A DNA stretch of 30,905 bases from positions 1-30,905 of IMG/VR virus record IMGVR_UViG_3300049893_000422; one strand, given 5' to 3'. Shown in pieces: positions 15,122 to 24,542 of the stretch. This DNA is from a virus. A program made the translations under genes and the position numbers. Each line of letters opens with the position of its first letter. Positions within the stretch are counted from its first letter, which is position 1. A model generated the notes under the pieces. That model searched no databases and had not been told where the DNA came from. It was given only the letters and a program-made list of their open reading frames with translations.

Positions 15122-16083
15122 GCTATTCTTATTGCTATTATGCTTGTTCCTTTATCACTGTTATCTGTTGCATGGTTGGTTGTATTATATCCAGTTCCGT
15201 CATAAACAGTATAGGTACTTGTGTGTGTTGTTAATCCCCTTGCCGCTCTTAATTTGTAGGTAGTGGTGCTTCCAGGGGTTACAATAGCACTCCATGAAAC
15301 CGCAACGGGTGAGTTTAGAGATGCTGTACCTGAAGCTGGACGGGAAAATGCAGAAGCAGCAATAACCGTATTATCTGAATGGGTTATGGCCACAAATCCC
15401 TGAATTATCAAGTTAGCAGCACCCGCCACAACATGGCCAAATATAATCCAAGTGCCAGCAGCCAAAGAAACCGAGCAACCTGTAATATCTGCATAAGTCG
15501 CTGTGCTTATTGAAGTGGTTGCTGTTGCAAAAGCAGACGCATAAGACAAACTAACAGCCTTAGTCGTAGTTCCAGTTAATCCGTACCCATTTGTAAGTGT
15601 TGCCTGTTTTCCATCTATCTGAGTTTGGATTGCGCTTGTAACTCCCTTAACATAGCTTAATTCTGTCAGTGATGGGTATGTTGAGGTGTTCAATGACCCT
15701 ATTGTACTTGTTCCAGTCATGTACGTAATCTCATTGCTTGTGCCTGTTCCTGTAACAGGGTTAGTCAATGCTGATTGCTTATTATTAAAAGTAGTCCAAT
15801 CCGTAGATGTTAAATAACCATCTGTAGAAGTGGAGGCTGTACCTAACTTTGTTTTAATTGTGGCAGTCGTCTCATCCCCCGTATTAGTTCCGCTAATAGC
15901 ATCTAATTTACTTTCCTGAGCATCAGACATGAACCTCTTATCGGTTGAATCTGTCTGGTTGGCGGTTGTGTTCAATCCTAAGTTTGTACGGGCTGTTGAG
16001 GCATTAGCCACATCGCTCAGGTTGTTTGAACTAAGCATATCGCCTGAACCTTGTCCGGCTGCGGGAGGATTATTTATAGGCAT
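15118..16083 (-). CDS. Tail fibre protein
   Basis: 321 aa. The N-terminal part carries the fibre unit LSDVANASTARTNLGL, then GTNTGDET and GYLTSTDWTTFNNKQ, motifs repeated in many phage fibres that form trimeric shafts. The C-terminal 150 residues are beta-rich, Ser/Thr-rich and probably hold the receptor-binding tip. No enzymatic motif is seen. It starts directly after a related set of virion proteins, each overlapping the next by one to four bases. Confidence 0.8.
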   Translation of the reverse strand: MPINNPPAAGQGSGDMLSSNNLSDVANASTARTNLGLNTTANQTDSTDKRFMSDAQESKLDAISGTNTGDETTATIKTKLGTASTSTDGYLTSTDWTTFNNKQSALTNPVTGTGTSNEITYMTGTSTIGSLNTSTYPSLTELSYVKGVTSAIQTQIDGKQATLTNGYGLTGTTTKAVSLSYASAFATATTSISTATYADITGCSVSLAAGTWIIFGHVVAGAANLIIQGFVAITHSDNTVIAASAFSRPASGTASLNSPVAVSWSAIVTPGSTTTYKLRAARGLTTHTSTYTVYDGTGYNTTNHATDNSDKGTSIIAIRIA

Positions 16084-16631
16084 TACTCAAATTCTTGAAT
16101 TGAAACATTAGAACTTCCAGTTGTGGTTATTCCGTTAATTGCGACATTCGTATAATTAAACTCATCCATGACCCATGATCCACCACTTGCTAAATAAATA
16201 CCTTTGCTTACAACCGCACTTTCATTTAATCCTAAATAGATAGCATTGCTTCCTGTATTAGTTAGTATCAGTCCTTTTCTCTTTTGGTTTGCAGATACTA
16301 AGGCCGTTGTGGTCGCTCCGCATGAAACGTTGGCAGATGCCTTTGGGGTTTCAGATTCACTAATAGCGGAACACAGCAAATCATAAAGATTAGAATTACT
16401 TGATGGGGTTGCTCCGTTCACCGAATCAATTATAAAGCATCCACTTGTCGCTGTATACACAACAGGCCACTCTTTTTCTCCTTCAACTATGGCAATCACT
16501 CTGTCAGATAATAAATAAAATGTCACTTTTGTTTTAGGATAAAGTCCCTTTACTTGGTCTAAGACAGAAGCGTAATCGTTAAACGTTACGTTAAAATGAT
16601 GCCTTGTACTTGTTATTACTATGTTAGCCAT
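16083..16631 (-). CDS. Minor virion protein, 182 aa
   Basis: The N-terminal 70 residues (MANIVITSTRHHFNVTFNDY) are mixed alpha/beta. The C-terminal part has NQKRKGLILTNTGSNAIYLGL and then NVAINGITTTGSSNVSIQE, a small beta-sandwich module found in many minor phage structural proteins. It is encoded between two tail or fibre genes. A fibre-attachment or adaptor role is plausible. Confidence 0.55.
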   Translation of the reverse strand: MANIVITSTRHHFNVTFNDYASVLDQVKGLYPKTKVTFYLLSDRVIAIVEGEKEWPVVYTATSGCFIIDSVNGATPSSNSNLYDLLCSAISESETPKASANVSCGATTTALVSANQKRKGLILTNTGSNAIYLGLNESAVVSKGIYLASGGSWVMDEFNYTNVAINGITTTGSSNVSIQEFE

Positions 16632-17839
16632 TATCTAATTTCCCTCCATGTTATTGATGCAAGCGTCGCTGCGCTTGTGCTTGTGGTTCTTACCGCAGCA
16701 AGTAATAAGATTCCTGATTCAGTCCCCCTTCTATACCATAAAACATTTCTTCCCAAAATACCTTTATCGCTTTTCTGTGTATTCTTACTTGTAGCGATGT
16801 ACTCTGAATGTACTATATGGCCGTTTGAATAAGAACTTGCTGATATATCGTACTCCATTACCGATTGAGCAGTGTCAACGTTTGCCCAACTTGCGCCTGT
16901 TAAAGTGCAATCATGTATTAAAACTACTTTAATCGGATTGTCAGTCTGTATACTAAATTCTATTGGAATAGCCAATGCCTGATTTTTTATTGAGTTAAAT
17001 GTTGATCTCGGTCTAATGGCAATTAAAGGAATAATACTTGCAGCGACCGTCTTAGTGGTTACTCCCATATCCGCAGTCCGATTATATCCGGGAATATCAA
17101 ATAATTCAGCACCGCCCTCACTCTTTACCGTTGCACAGATGGCGGTCATTGTAGCCGTTGCGTTCTTTGCAATCTTATAACGAATACCAATAGCATTATC
17201 AGTATTTCCGTACCCCATCTCCATATAAGTATAGGTCGCATCATTATAGATTCTCCAATATACAGGAAGGTTAGGAGTTTGCCAATAACCCGTTGATCTT
17301 ACATTATCATTTTCAATATAATGCAGCGGACAAATTACTCCGCCTCTATTCAAATAAAATCTTATCCTTCCGACCTTCAAACTTTGGAAATCCATTTCTA
17401 AGATTTGTGAGAATGCCCAATCCACATCGTTATTTGGGAAATCCCATGAAGATTGATCTGTAACGCTTTCCACAACTGAACCGCTAACCTTTGACCTTAC
17501 AAAAATCTGTGCAGTTCCCCCTCCTATATCCGTTTTATCTAATACTCCTGTGATTGCTATTAACTGAGAGTTACCCGGAGTATACGGAATATCGTAAGAA
17601 TAAAGTCCTGCATAGTCCCCCGTTCCTGTTGCTACATTTGCCAAAGTCACATGACGGGCATTAGCTGAGTGCGTTGCCGTTCCTGCTCCCCCTAAAACCT
17701 CATCAATGATTTCTTCCTGTAAGTCATAGTTAAATTCTACGTCTAAGCGATTACCGGGTTCTGATGTTCTCCATCTGCTAAATGCGTCAATGCTCGGAGA
17801 ATCCTGTGCTTTTATGTCAACGTTTCTTAAATAAGTCAT
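16631..17839 (-). CDS. Virion structural protein with DAFSRWR motif, 402 aa
   Basis: The N-terminal SPSIDAFSRWRTSEPGNRLD is a variant of the DAFGRLRVSEP motif that opens many large phage virion proteins. The rest is beta-rich, with no enzymatic motif. Such proteins are usually found in the baseplate, fibre or head surface. It lies upstream of the fibre in a run of overlapping genes, so it is most likely part of the tail tip. Confidence 0.6.
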   Translation of the reverse strand: MTYLRNVDIKAQDSPSIDAFSRWRTSEPGNRLDVEFNYDLQEEIIDEVLGGAGTATHSANARHVTLANVATGTGDYAGLYSYDIPYTPGNSQLIAITGVLDKTDIGGGTAQIFVRSKVSGSVVESVTDQSSWDFPNNDVDWAFSQILEMDFQSLKVGRIRFYLNRGGVICPLHYIENDNVRSTGYWQTPNLPVYWRIYNDATYTYMEMGYGNTDNAIGIRYKIAKNATATMTAICATVKSEGGAELFDIPGYNRTADMGVTTKTVAASIIPLIAIRPRSTFNSIKNQALAIPIEFSIQTDNPIKVVLIHDCTLTGASWANVDTAQSVMEYDISASSYSNGHIVHSEYIATSKNTQKSDKGILGRNVLWYRRGTESGILLLAAVRTTSTSAATLASITWREIR

Positions 17840-18291
17840 ATTATTTTAATGTTTCCGTCTTTAAATCCTAAAGTCAAACTTTCCCATTGAATAGGGGTGA
17901 ATGTATACGGCAATGTCTCACCGATAAATGTTCCTGCGTTATCGGTTGTGGATATGTATAGATTATTCCCTTCTGTTGGAAAATTCAACTCAACTATTTC
18001 ACCCTCTAATGCCGTTGCATCAAATGTCATGTAGCAATCCCCCACACTTGTATCAACCTCATAATATCTTCCCGATGTTCCGTCAAGTGTAAAAGGAGCT
18101 AATGCGGAGGCGTTTAAATAGTTTAATTCATTCCATTTATTACCTAATACCCTTCCATTCTCAATATAAGTACGGCCTGACATGGTGGAATTACCACTCA
18201 CCCCCGTACAGCTTATCATTGTGATGTCATGGGCTGCACCGCTAATGATACAGTCCACACTTCCTAATAATTGTATTCTTTGCGCTGGCAT
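17836..18291 (-). CDS. Small tail-associated protein, 151 aa
   Basis: A beta-rich protein with regularly spaced Gly/Thr segments (GAAHDITMISCTGVSGNST; TSGRYYEVDTSVGDC) and no recognised family. The end overlaps the next gene by four bases and the start overlaps the previous stop by one. Placed between a large baseplate-type protein and a DAFSRWR protein, it is probably a small fibre or tip component. Confidence 0.5.
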   Translation of the reverse strand: MPAQRIQLLGSVDCIISGAAHDITMISCTGVSGNSTMSGRTYIENGRVLGNKWNELNYLNASALAPFTLDGTSGRYYEVDTSVGDCYMTFDATALEGEIVELNFPTEGNNLYISTTDNAGTFIGETLPYTFTPIQWESLTLGFKDGNIKII

Positions 18292-20708
18292 TATCCTATA
18301 AAGTTTCCACTCCCTCCGATGATGTCTGAATTATTACCTAAGTTCTGATTATTATTACCCGACACCGAGCCATCCCCGTTGCTAAAGTTGTAATTAGGAT
18401 TACCAGATGGTAAAGCTATTCCAAAACTTATTCCACTACCACTCTCCCCATTTGCCCATATCTCAATTATCTCAGCTACTGGGTCATCAACAAATGCCAA
18501 CCTTAAGAACTCCACCTTACAAAGACTTGTCTCCTGTGGGTTGTAGTCCATTATCTTATTTACTATATAGTAAGAATCATGAATCCATATCCTTTTTCTA
18601 AAGCTGAAATTAGAGATATCTGAAGGGGTTAAGTACATCCACATAGTTACTAACTTGCTGTTCTTGTCAGTAATCTGCTCGATATACTTCTGATAGTTCC
18701 TTAAATACAGTCCATTAGTTGTGTAAACTATCCCAGGATAGGTATAAAACAACATCTTAGGGTTATCGAATAATAAATCTATCGTAGGGTTATACGGGTC
18801 ATCCAAATGTCCGGCATACCAATAGCTAGTTGTTACTGAATATCCAAACAAAGGGTAATACAAGTTATAAGGCTGGCAAGACTTAAGACCTCCCCAATAA
18901 AGACACCTAATAGCGCATCCCAAAGGAGCAACACCGCTTCCGCTTTCCTTCGCTAATACAGGAGCTACAATATTATTGGCAGGATTCCCGACTAAAGGAG
19001 TAGCAGCGAATATTAACTCATTCTTTTTAACATTCTTGATAAAGTCGTTTTCAACTCTTATCTGTTCCTGTCCATAGACCTCACCAAATGTGTTGTAATA
19101 GATATTGTTGAACTTATCCCCGTCTTTCTTGTAAGAGAATATGTACTCCCTTGCATCCAGCTCTCCCATTGGGTTTATCTGTGTTTCGTTCTGATAATCC
19201 CATTTAGAAGTCCAATCTAAAGTGTTTGAGGCATCCTCTAAGTAAAAGTCCTCCCTTTGTTCTATAATATAGTTGTTAGGATCCGAAGCGTCCAACTCCA
19301 TGTATAGATTTTCCCTTTTCAATACAGACATTAAAAAGTCTATCTGTTTAATGTTCTTAGGGATTGTCTGGTTCATTACTACATTATACCCTGCATTCAT
19401 AGGGAGGGAATTATCCCCAGACGTACCTGAGAACCATGAGGTAGAAAGTAATCTAACATCTACAGACCATGACCCCGTTGGAGAACCCCCAAAAGAAGTA
19501 GCCATATAGTTAGAATCATCCACCTCCAATACCATGTAAAACTGTTGCCCACCCAAAATATAAGAAGGGGGAAGGGATACCGTCACAGCAAAGTCAGTCC
19601 ATCCCGAACTATTTGGAGTTACCGACACCGAACCCGTAGCCACATCGGCAAATGAGGTTGCATCGTATAGATCGCATTTAAAAGTATAACTACCATTCAA
19701 TATTGACATAGTAGTCGCCCCCGAAGGTAGGTTAACCCTAGCCTGAAAGTTAAGCTGTGCGGTCATCTTATAGCTTCCGGCTACAGGAGTAGTGAAGGTA
19801 TAAGTACCTGCGTTATAGTTACCCCCACCGTCATAAAAAGGAGGGGTGATGTCATCGTTAAAGTTTAAAGGAGCAGCCACGGTAAAATTAGGGACTGAAG
19901 CCGTACCAATAGACCCAGACACCGTCAAACCACTCACCGTATAAGTAGTAGTGGCACTCTTTCCTGCATAGAAAGATAAAGAGTTAATCTGACTGGCCGA
20001 CATCTTTAACTGTCCCTCATTCACGTCTGGGATGATAATGTTAAGGTAGTATTGAGATGTTAAGAAAGTAGAGGTATAAGTCTTTCCTGCTGCTGAAAAA
20101 ATCCTGTCTATATATTCCTTCTCAAAGATGGCAGGCTTCATGTGTTCTAAGTACCAATTAGTACTATTCCCACCCGTTACTCCGTAATCTATCCAGGGAT
20201 AAACATACCCCACCCCCGTACCATTAGGATTATTGGCAAGGTTAGCCGTATTCAAGTAACTTACACTAAACGGATGGTCTAGGTCTGAAAAGTCTAGGTC
20301 GGTCAATAGAGAGTTCCCCAATTCTAAGAAAACCTTAGCCAGTCTTCCAATAATTGAACACTCGTAGCTAATCTCTATGTTAGGGCTAATTCCCTTTTTA
20401 TTTATCCTTAGTAGCTGTAAGTCTCCGTCAAATATCTTTTCACTCCTTACATAATACTCCACCCTAGTCTTTAGGTTGGGGTCGAAGTCTGATAGCTCGG
20501 TGGTTACGTCGAATATATGCTCAAATAACCTGTTTACCTGCTGAGTGCCCGGTATGGTTATAGTCTTGCTAAAGCTTGAATTTCTCTTATCAGGCTCTCT
20601 TACATCAGCTATGGCAATAGTGATATTAATAGGAATGTTGCTAATCATCCCCACCGAAGTCATGCCCGATGAAACGGGGCTAAGTATTTTTAACTCTGAT
20701 CCTATCAC
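18291..20708 (-). CDS. Large tail tip/baseplate protein, 805 aa
   Basis: The start is GTG, overlapping the previous stop (GTGA). The N-terminal region DVREPDKRNSSFSKTITIPG and NRLFEHIFDV is typical of a large tail protein seen in Bacteroidota phages and prophages. Residues about 230-430 are a Ser/Thr-rich beta region like an inserted carbohydrate-binding domain. The C-terminus is Gly/Asn-rich and ends in a low-complexity tail. The length and location fit a Tal-like central tip protein, but no peptidase or lysozyme motif is seen. Confidence 0.6.
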   Translation of the reverse strand: MIGSELKILSPVSSGMTSVGMISNIPINITIAIADVREPDKRNSSFSKTITIPGTQQVNRLFEHIFDVTTELSDFDPNLKTRVEYYVRSEKIFDGDLQLLRINKKGISPNIEISYECSIIGRLAKVFLELGNSLLTDLDFSDLDHPFSVSYLNTANLANNPNGTGVGYVYPWIDYGVTGGNSTNWYLEHMKPAIFEKEYIDRIFSAAGKTYTSTFLTSQYYLNIIIPDVNEGQLKMSASQINSLSFYAGKSATTTYTVSGLTVSGSIGTASVPNFTVAAPLNFNDDITPPFYDGGGNYNAGTYTFTTPVAGSYKMTAQLNFQARVNLPSGATTMSILNGSYTFKCDLYDATSFADVATGSVSVTPNSSGWTDFAVTVSLPPSYILGGQQFYMVLEVDDSNYMATSFGGSPTGSWSVDVRLLSTSWFSGTSGDNSLPMNAGYNVVMNQTIPKNIKQIDFLMSVLKRENLYMELDASDPNNYIIEQREDFYLEDASNTLDWTSKWDYQNETQINPMGELDAREYIFSYKKDGDKFNNIYYNTFGEVYGQEQIRVENDFIKNVKKNELIFAATPLVGNPANNIVAPVLAKESGSGVAPLGCAIRCLYWGGLKSCQPYNLYYPLFGYSVTTSYWYAGHLDDPYNPTIDLLFDNPKMLFYTYPGIVYTTNGLYLRNYQKYIEQITDKNSKLVTMWMYLTPSDISNFSFRKRIWIHDSYYIVNKIMDYNPQETSLCKVEFLRLAFVDDPVAEIIEIWANGESGSGISFGIALPSGNPNYNFSNGDGSVSGNNNQNLGNNSDIIGGSGNFIG

Positions 20709-21991
20709 GTTTTTTGCCTTACATTAATGTGTGCATATTCCAAATCAAAAGAAACAGACCTCAGTTGTGAGTTGTATTTCTTCTTTTCCTCATAAGTTGA
20801 GGTTATCATCTTAACAGCTATCAGTCCGTTGGCATCACCTAAATCAGCGTAAACAATAGGTGAACTAACCGCATCCTTTAACTTGGTTACCTCCCAATCC
20901 TCTAACCAATCTGTGTTAACTGTTAGTCTGTTCTTAGCCGTAGAGCTTAAGGTCTGCTCACTAGCAAAGGAATAATCGTACACTACGTTGTAGCCACTAG
21001 TATAGTAAGGCAGTTTTGAGTAGAACTTCTTATCATTATTCATTGTCCTTAATGATAGTTTAGCGCACATCTGATTATCGAATTGCCCCTGTCTACCCAA
21101 GTAATGAACCCCTATAACGTCGTATCTAGGCTCACATTCTACATATATTCTTTTGATTAGAGCAGACTGAGCGCCACCCCCAACTCCGTTGTTAACGTCT
21201 CTTATATCGTAATAAGCGAATGTCGAAACGGGTATAGGATAAGTACCACTAACTACCTGCCATGCCGGCATTCCCTCTAATCCCTCATATCCTACGTCAA
21301 TAAAGACATATTTGTTTATATAAGACCCTGCCCCCGAAGCATAGGGATTGCCTATATTAGTAGTGCTTAAAGTATTACCACTCTCGTCATATCCAACTAT
21401 CTGTATCTCTTCAAAGTTATTATAAGTACCTGGCTGAGCTGTTAAGGCATAGATATAATTAGATCTGTCTTGATAGGTTTTGTCTTGTTTCATGTAGGCT
21501 GCTGATGCTGCCGTACTTCCATAAGTGTAGCCACTAGAAGCACCCCCCGTTAAGAATCTAAGGCGTGAACTCCCCCTATCATAGACGTAATCTGTATAAT
21601 CGTAGTCTTGGAACTCTAGGTCATCTAAAGCACCATTCCATATATAATAGTCAGTATTAGACCCTGCGTAATAAGTAGGTGTTGCCCCGTACACCTCGCC
21701 TATATTTACTCTTATCTTTCTTAAAGCCCCTGTGTTCTGTTGAAATCCAAACAAGTTAGAAGGACATAATTGAGTGATATATTGCTCAGAAAATCCCCCG
21801 GCATCGAACTTACACCAACCGTTCTCGTCCTGGTCTATGTCCTTAGTAACAGATTCAGAGGTGAGGAGGTCAGTAAAAACTACCCTATATCTGAAGTTTG
21901 CCGAGCCGGTTTGGTTAGACGTAGCTGTAAACCATTGAGGGTTAAAAGCTGGTGTATATGCCTGTGGTGAAGTCCTAAGAGTTACCGCCAT
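20705..21991 (-). CDS. Distal tail-like protein, 428 aa
   Basis: A beta-rich protein with many Tyr, Asn and Gly residues and a central segment rich in YDESGN/GYEGLEG. The C-terminal strands (SVSFDLEYAHINVRQ) are of the kind found in tail-ring proteins. It lies just upstream of the 805-aa tip protein, where a distal tail (Dit) protein is expected. That call is based on order, not on a diagnostic motif. Confidence 0.5.
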   Translation of the reverse strand: MAVTLRTSPQAYTPAFNPQWFTATSNQTGSANFRYRVVFTDLLTSESVTKDIDQDENGWCKFDAGGFSEQYITQLCPSNLFGFQQNTGALRKIRVNIGEVYGATPTYYAGSNTDYYIWNGALDDLEFQDYDYTDYVYDRGSSRLRFLTGGASSGYTYGSTAASAAYMKQDKTYQDRSNYIYALTAQPGTYNNFEEIQIVGYDESGNTLSTTNIGNPYASGAGSYINKYVFIDVGYEGLEGMPAWQVVSGTYPIPVSTFAYYDIRDVNNGVGGGAQSALIKRIYVECEPRYDVIGVHYLGRQGQFDNQMCAKLSLRTMNNDKKFYSKLPYYTSGYNVVYDYSFASEQTLSSTAKNRLTVNTDWLEDWEVTKLKDAVSSPIVYADLGDANGLIAVKMITSTYEEKKKYNSQLRSVSFDLEYAHINVRQKT

Positions 21992-22578
21992 TATAAACTA
22001 AGATTAATTTTTTCATCATTAAAGTTTAGGTCTATTGTTATAGAGTTCCCTAGTAAAGTAGCCATCCTTTCAGCAAATCCCCCTATGTCCATTCTCTTAA
22101 ATGCGTTATCTATATATGGCTTAGGCTCTATTCCGTTCTTACTTATAGCCCTAGCAAAGACGTAAGATAATTGCCTTGTAGCACCATCATAGCTTAGGGA
22201 CTTCTTTAGCTTACTTAATGAAGACTTGCTAACCTCTGATAATCCCCCCTTTTTCTTTATCTTCATCTCTGTTATTATCTTCCGGCTGTCAATAGAGTTC
22301 TTTCTTATCCACCCTTCAATCATGTCGGTTGGGGGCATCTTCTTACCCTTTCCCCTTCCCTTCTCTATTACCTCCCAATAGTCCCCACTTGCTACGACCT
22401 GAACAGTATAACCACCCTGTGTTAAAATGACATTAGACGTAAAGTGTAAGTCGGCATCCTGTGGATTCCCCGAACCCTTGCTCCCCTTCTCTAAAGCGAT
22501 ATTAAGCTCCTGATTCATAAAGACAGCCAATGTCTTGGCGAACTTATCCACCTCTTTATCTATTTCCTCTTTTGCCAC
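21991..22578 (-). CDS. HK97 gp10-like protein
   Basis: 195 aa with a GTG start that lies inside the frameshifted end of the chaperone gene (23-base overlap). The segment VILTQGGYTVQVVASGDYWEVIEKGRGKGKKMP, split across residues 50-83, and the later KPYIDNAFKRMDIGGFAERM pattern resemble the HK97 gp10 family of neck/tail-completion proteins. Typical features are the small-residue beta core and the amphipathic C-terminal helix. The placement next to the chaperone instead of near the portal is unusual. Confidence 0.55.
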   Translation of the reverse strand: MAKEEIDKEVDKFAKTLAVFMNQELNIALEKGSKGSGNPQDADLHFTSNVILTQGGYTVQVVASGDYWEVIEKGRGKGKKMPPTDMIEGWIRKNSIDSRKIITEMKIKKKGGLSEVSKSSLSKLKKSLSYDGATRQLSYVFARAISKNGIEPKPYIDNAFKRMDIGGFAERMATLLGNSITIDLNFNDEKINLSL

Positions 22579-23316
22579 GCTGACTGATTATAAAGTTCTT
22601 TTCCTTCATGTAAGCTATTCTGTTCAAAAACCTGATTACAGGCCATCCATATATTTCATCCTCTTTAAACGGGTCGCCTCCTGTGAGTTCATCGATGACA
22701 CAGTACCATCCCCAATATCTTCTAAAATCTCCCTCAGGGTCTGCATTAAGGCCTCGTCCGCCTCCTTCATTTTCTCCGCCACGACCCTTCTCCCATATTC
22801 CTCCATACGCTTTATCGAGTTCCTGTAACTGTTGGCATAAAAAAAAACCATCGGGTAAACCTTGCTGACAGGGACGTTTAAAAACATCTTAGCCTTCTCG
22901 TCGTGGTCTTTCTTCCCAAACACAGGATGATAAATAGTAGCTAATAGATAGTGCATTTCGCTAATAACATTACTCCTGCCTAAAAAGGTCTTATATTCTA
23001 CGTATTGAGCTGTATTAAATTGCTTGGCCTCAGATGTGGCCTTATAAAGCATTCCGTTAATAAACAGATATTTACGTTTAGGATGGGGAAGGTGTTTGTC
23101 ATTAAGCCATGAAAGGGACTTAACTATCTTATTTACCTTTTCTAAGGATAAAGCCTCCACCTCTTCAGTCTGGCAGTCTGCTAGTATAGCTATGATATTA
23201 GCCCATAGACTAAGCCATTTAACAGAATCCTCTTCCGTCTGTACTTTCTTGTAAATGGGTAAAAGCTCCTGAAATTGAGCTACCGTAACCTGATGCCATC
23301 CTTTAGCTACCTTCAT
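22556..23316 (-). CDS. Tail assembly chaperone, -1 frameshift product (about 253 aa)
   Basis: The short frame (22636-23316, 226 aa) ends in a TAA. At residues 157-159 the minus strand has nine T residues (plus-strand A-run 22839-22847) read as GTT TTT TTT, a T-TTT-TTT slippery site. In the -1 frame there is no stop for 94 codons until 22556. The hidden extension has RYWGWYCVIDELTGGDPF and EIYGWPVIRFLNRIAYMKE, protein-like and rich in aromatic residues. Lambda G/GT-type chaperones use the same trick to make a small share of fusion protein. The next gene starts within the extension. The function is by analogy; the open frame is seen directly. Confidence 0.75.
22636..23316 (-). CDS. Tail assembly chaperone, unshifted form, 226 aa
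   Basis: The unshifted product shares residues 1-159 with the fusion. It is helical and soluble, with KVAKGWHQVTVAQFQEL at the N-terminus, as in other G-type chaperones. The C-terminus after the slip site is a charged helix (EYGRRVVAEKMKEADEALMQ). Chaperones of this kind coat the tape measure protein during tail assembly. A perfect 7-bp inverted repeat lies directly before the ATG. It follows the large terminase gene at once. Confidence 0.7.
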   Translation of the reverse strand: MKVAKGWHQVTVAQFQELLPIYKKVQTEEDSVKWLSLWANIIAILADCQTEEVEALSLEKVNKIVKSLSWLNDKHLPHPKRKYLFINGMLYKATSEAKQFNTAQYVEYKTFLGRSNVISEMHYLLATIYHPVFGKKDHDEKAKMFLNVPVSKVYPMVFFYANSYRNSIKRMEEYGRRVVAEKMKEADEALMQTLREILEDIGDGTVSSMNSQEATRLKRMKYMDGL

Positions 23317-23317
23317 A

Positions 23318-23337
23318 CCCTAATATATCAATTAGGG
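23318..23337. promoter_or_regulatory. Perfect inverted repeat before the chaperone gene
   Basis: CCCTAAT and ATTAGGG (7 bp) flank a 6-base centre. It lies two bases from the chaperone ATG and 11 bases past the terminase stop. It may be an operator or a start-site hairpin; nothing else in the sequence distinguishes them. Confidence 0.4.
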
Positions 23338-23348
23338 AAGGTTTGGGG

Positions 23349-24542
23349 TCACATAAAAGAATATTTGCCTGAATGTTTAAGTGTCTTAAAGGCGTGGTAA
23401 GCCATAGCACAGGACATCACCCCGTCATCGTGAAACCCTGGAGGGGCTGAATATTTAACCGATCTGGTCTTATGGGAATACTCAAAGGTAAAAACCTCAA
23501 ACTCTTTCCTGAGCCAATCTATGTCTAGGGCTGTAAATTCTTTATTCTGAACAGCCACCTGTAAGGATTCGATAATATCCTGCTTAGACTTAGAAGTGGT
23601 CACAAAAGGCTCTATATCCTTGTATAATGGTTTAATCTGCTCAAAGATAGCATCCCCTACCGAGTTGACCTCTATATAGGCTTTAACATTCCATTTACGC
23701 ATAATGGCCACCATTGAATCTATTATTGACCTCCATTCCTGATGCCTCCACCTTTCACATTGAACCATCTGTCCCTTATCATTAAGAACTGTTAAAACTG
23801 AATAGTCATCAGCCCTACCTAAGTCTATACCACCGTAGTATCTTTCTGCCCCCGATGGATTATTATTAAATGTAAGCTCTTTAAATACCCCTGCTCCCCC
23901 GTCTATGAACTCGGCTAAGTACTCCTGTCTAAATACATTGTCGGGTAGTGTTAACCTAGCCCCGTCTATCTCTGAAGGCTCGATGATAGGGTTATCATAA
24001 GAGGTCATCTTAAAGCTCTTATACTGATTATTTACCCCGTCTAAATTAAATAGGTTGTAAAAGTGATTCTTACCCTTTGGGGTGCTGATTAAAAGAACTT
24101 TCTTACCCTTTACTAATACTGTAGCTCTTAACACCTCAGTCCATGCCTGTTCAGCCATGAATGCGAACTCATCACATACCAGGTAGTCAAAGGTAAACCC
24201 CCTTATATTATCGTACCTCTCTGCGCTAAAGAATTGAATAGTAGAGCCATTTGGACACTCTATCTGTAACTTCTGACCATTGGATTTAATTAGCTGAGTT
24301 CCGGCAAAAGCCCTTACCATCTCATCAAATACCTTCTCAGCTTGTTTATAGATGGGGGACACCCATGCCACCTGACATTTAGAGTTAAAAGCCCAATAAT
24401 AGATTTGATTCATGGCCATTAGGGACTTCCCCCATTGCCGGCCTATGTTTAGAATGTAGTATTTATATGATTCATTATTGATCGAATCATGTATAAACCT
24501 CTGATTATCATGTGGTATATAAAGTGTTACCGGGCGCTTCAT
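23349..24542 (-). CDS. terL: Terminase large subunit
   Basis: 397 aa. The ATPase domain has Walker A GRQWGKS (residues 34-40), Walker B LVCDE (121-125) and coupling motif LISTP (151-155). The RNase H-like nuclease domain has Asp240 in GGIDLGRADDYS, a second acid in AYIEVNS, and the final acids in GFHDDGV. All motor and nuclease residues are present. The motor cuts concatemeric DNA and pumps it through the portal. It overlaps the small subunit by 4 bases. Confidence 0.95.
   Translation of the reverse strand: MKRPVTLYIPHDNQRFIHDSINNESYKYYILNIGRQWGKSLMAMNQIYYWAFNSKCQVAWVSPIYKQAEKVFDEMVRAFAGTQLIKSNGQKLQIECPNGSTIQFFSAERYDNIRGFTFDYLVCDEFAFMAEQAWTEVLRATVLVKGKKVLLISTPKGKNHFYNLFNLDGVNNQYKSFKMTSYDNPIIEPSEIDGARLTLPDNVFRQEYLAEFIDGGAGVFKELTFNNNPSGAERYYGGIDLGRADDYSVLTVLNDKGQMVQCERWRHQEWRSIIDSMVAIMRKWNVKAYIEVNSVGDAIFEQIKPLYKDIEPFVTTSKSKQDIIESLQVAVQNKEFTALDIDWLRKEFEVFTFEYSHKTRSVKYSAPPGFHDDGVMSCAMAYHAFKTLKHSGKYSFM

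Noticed and set aside
22839-22847. Nine-base homopolymer as a sequencing error making a pseudogene
   Set aside because: Both frames after the run are open and protein-like enough to fit two products. Such a slippery run at this place is the normal mark of tail assembly chaperones, and the next gene's start overlaps the extension.
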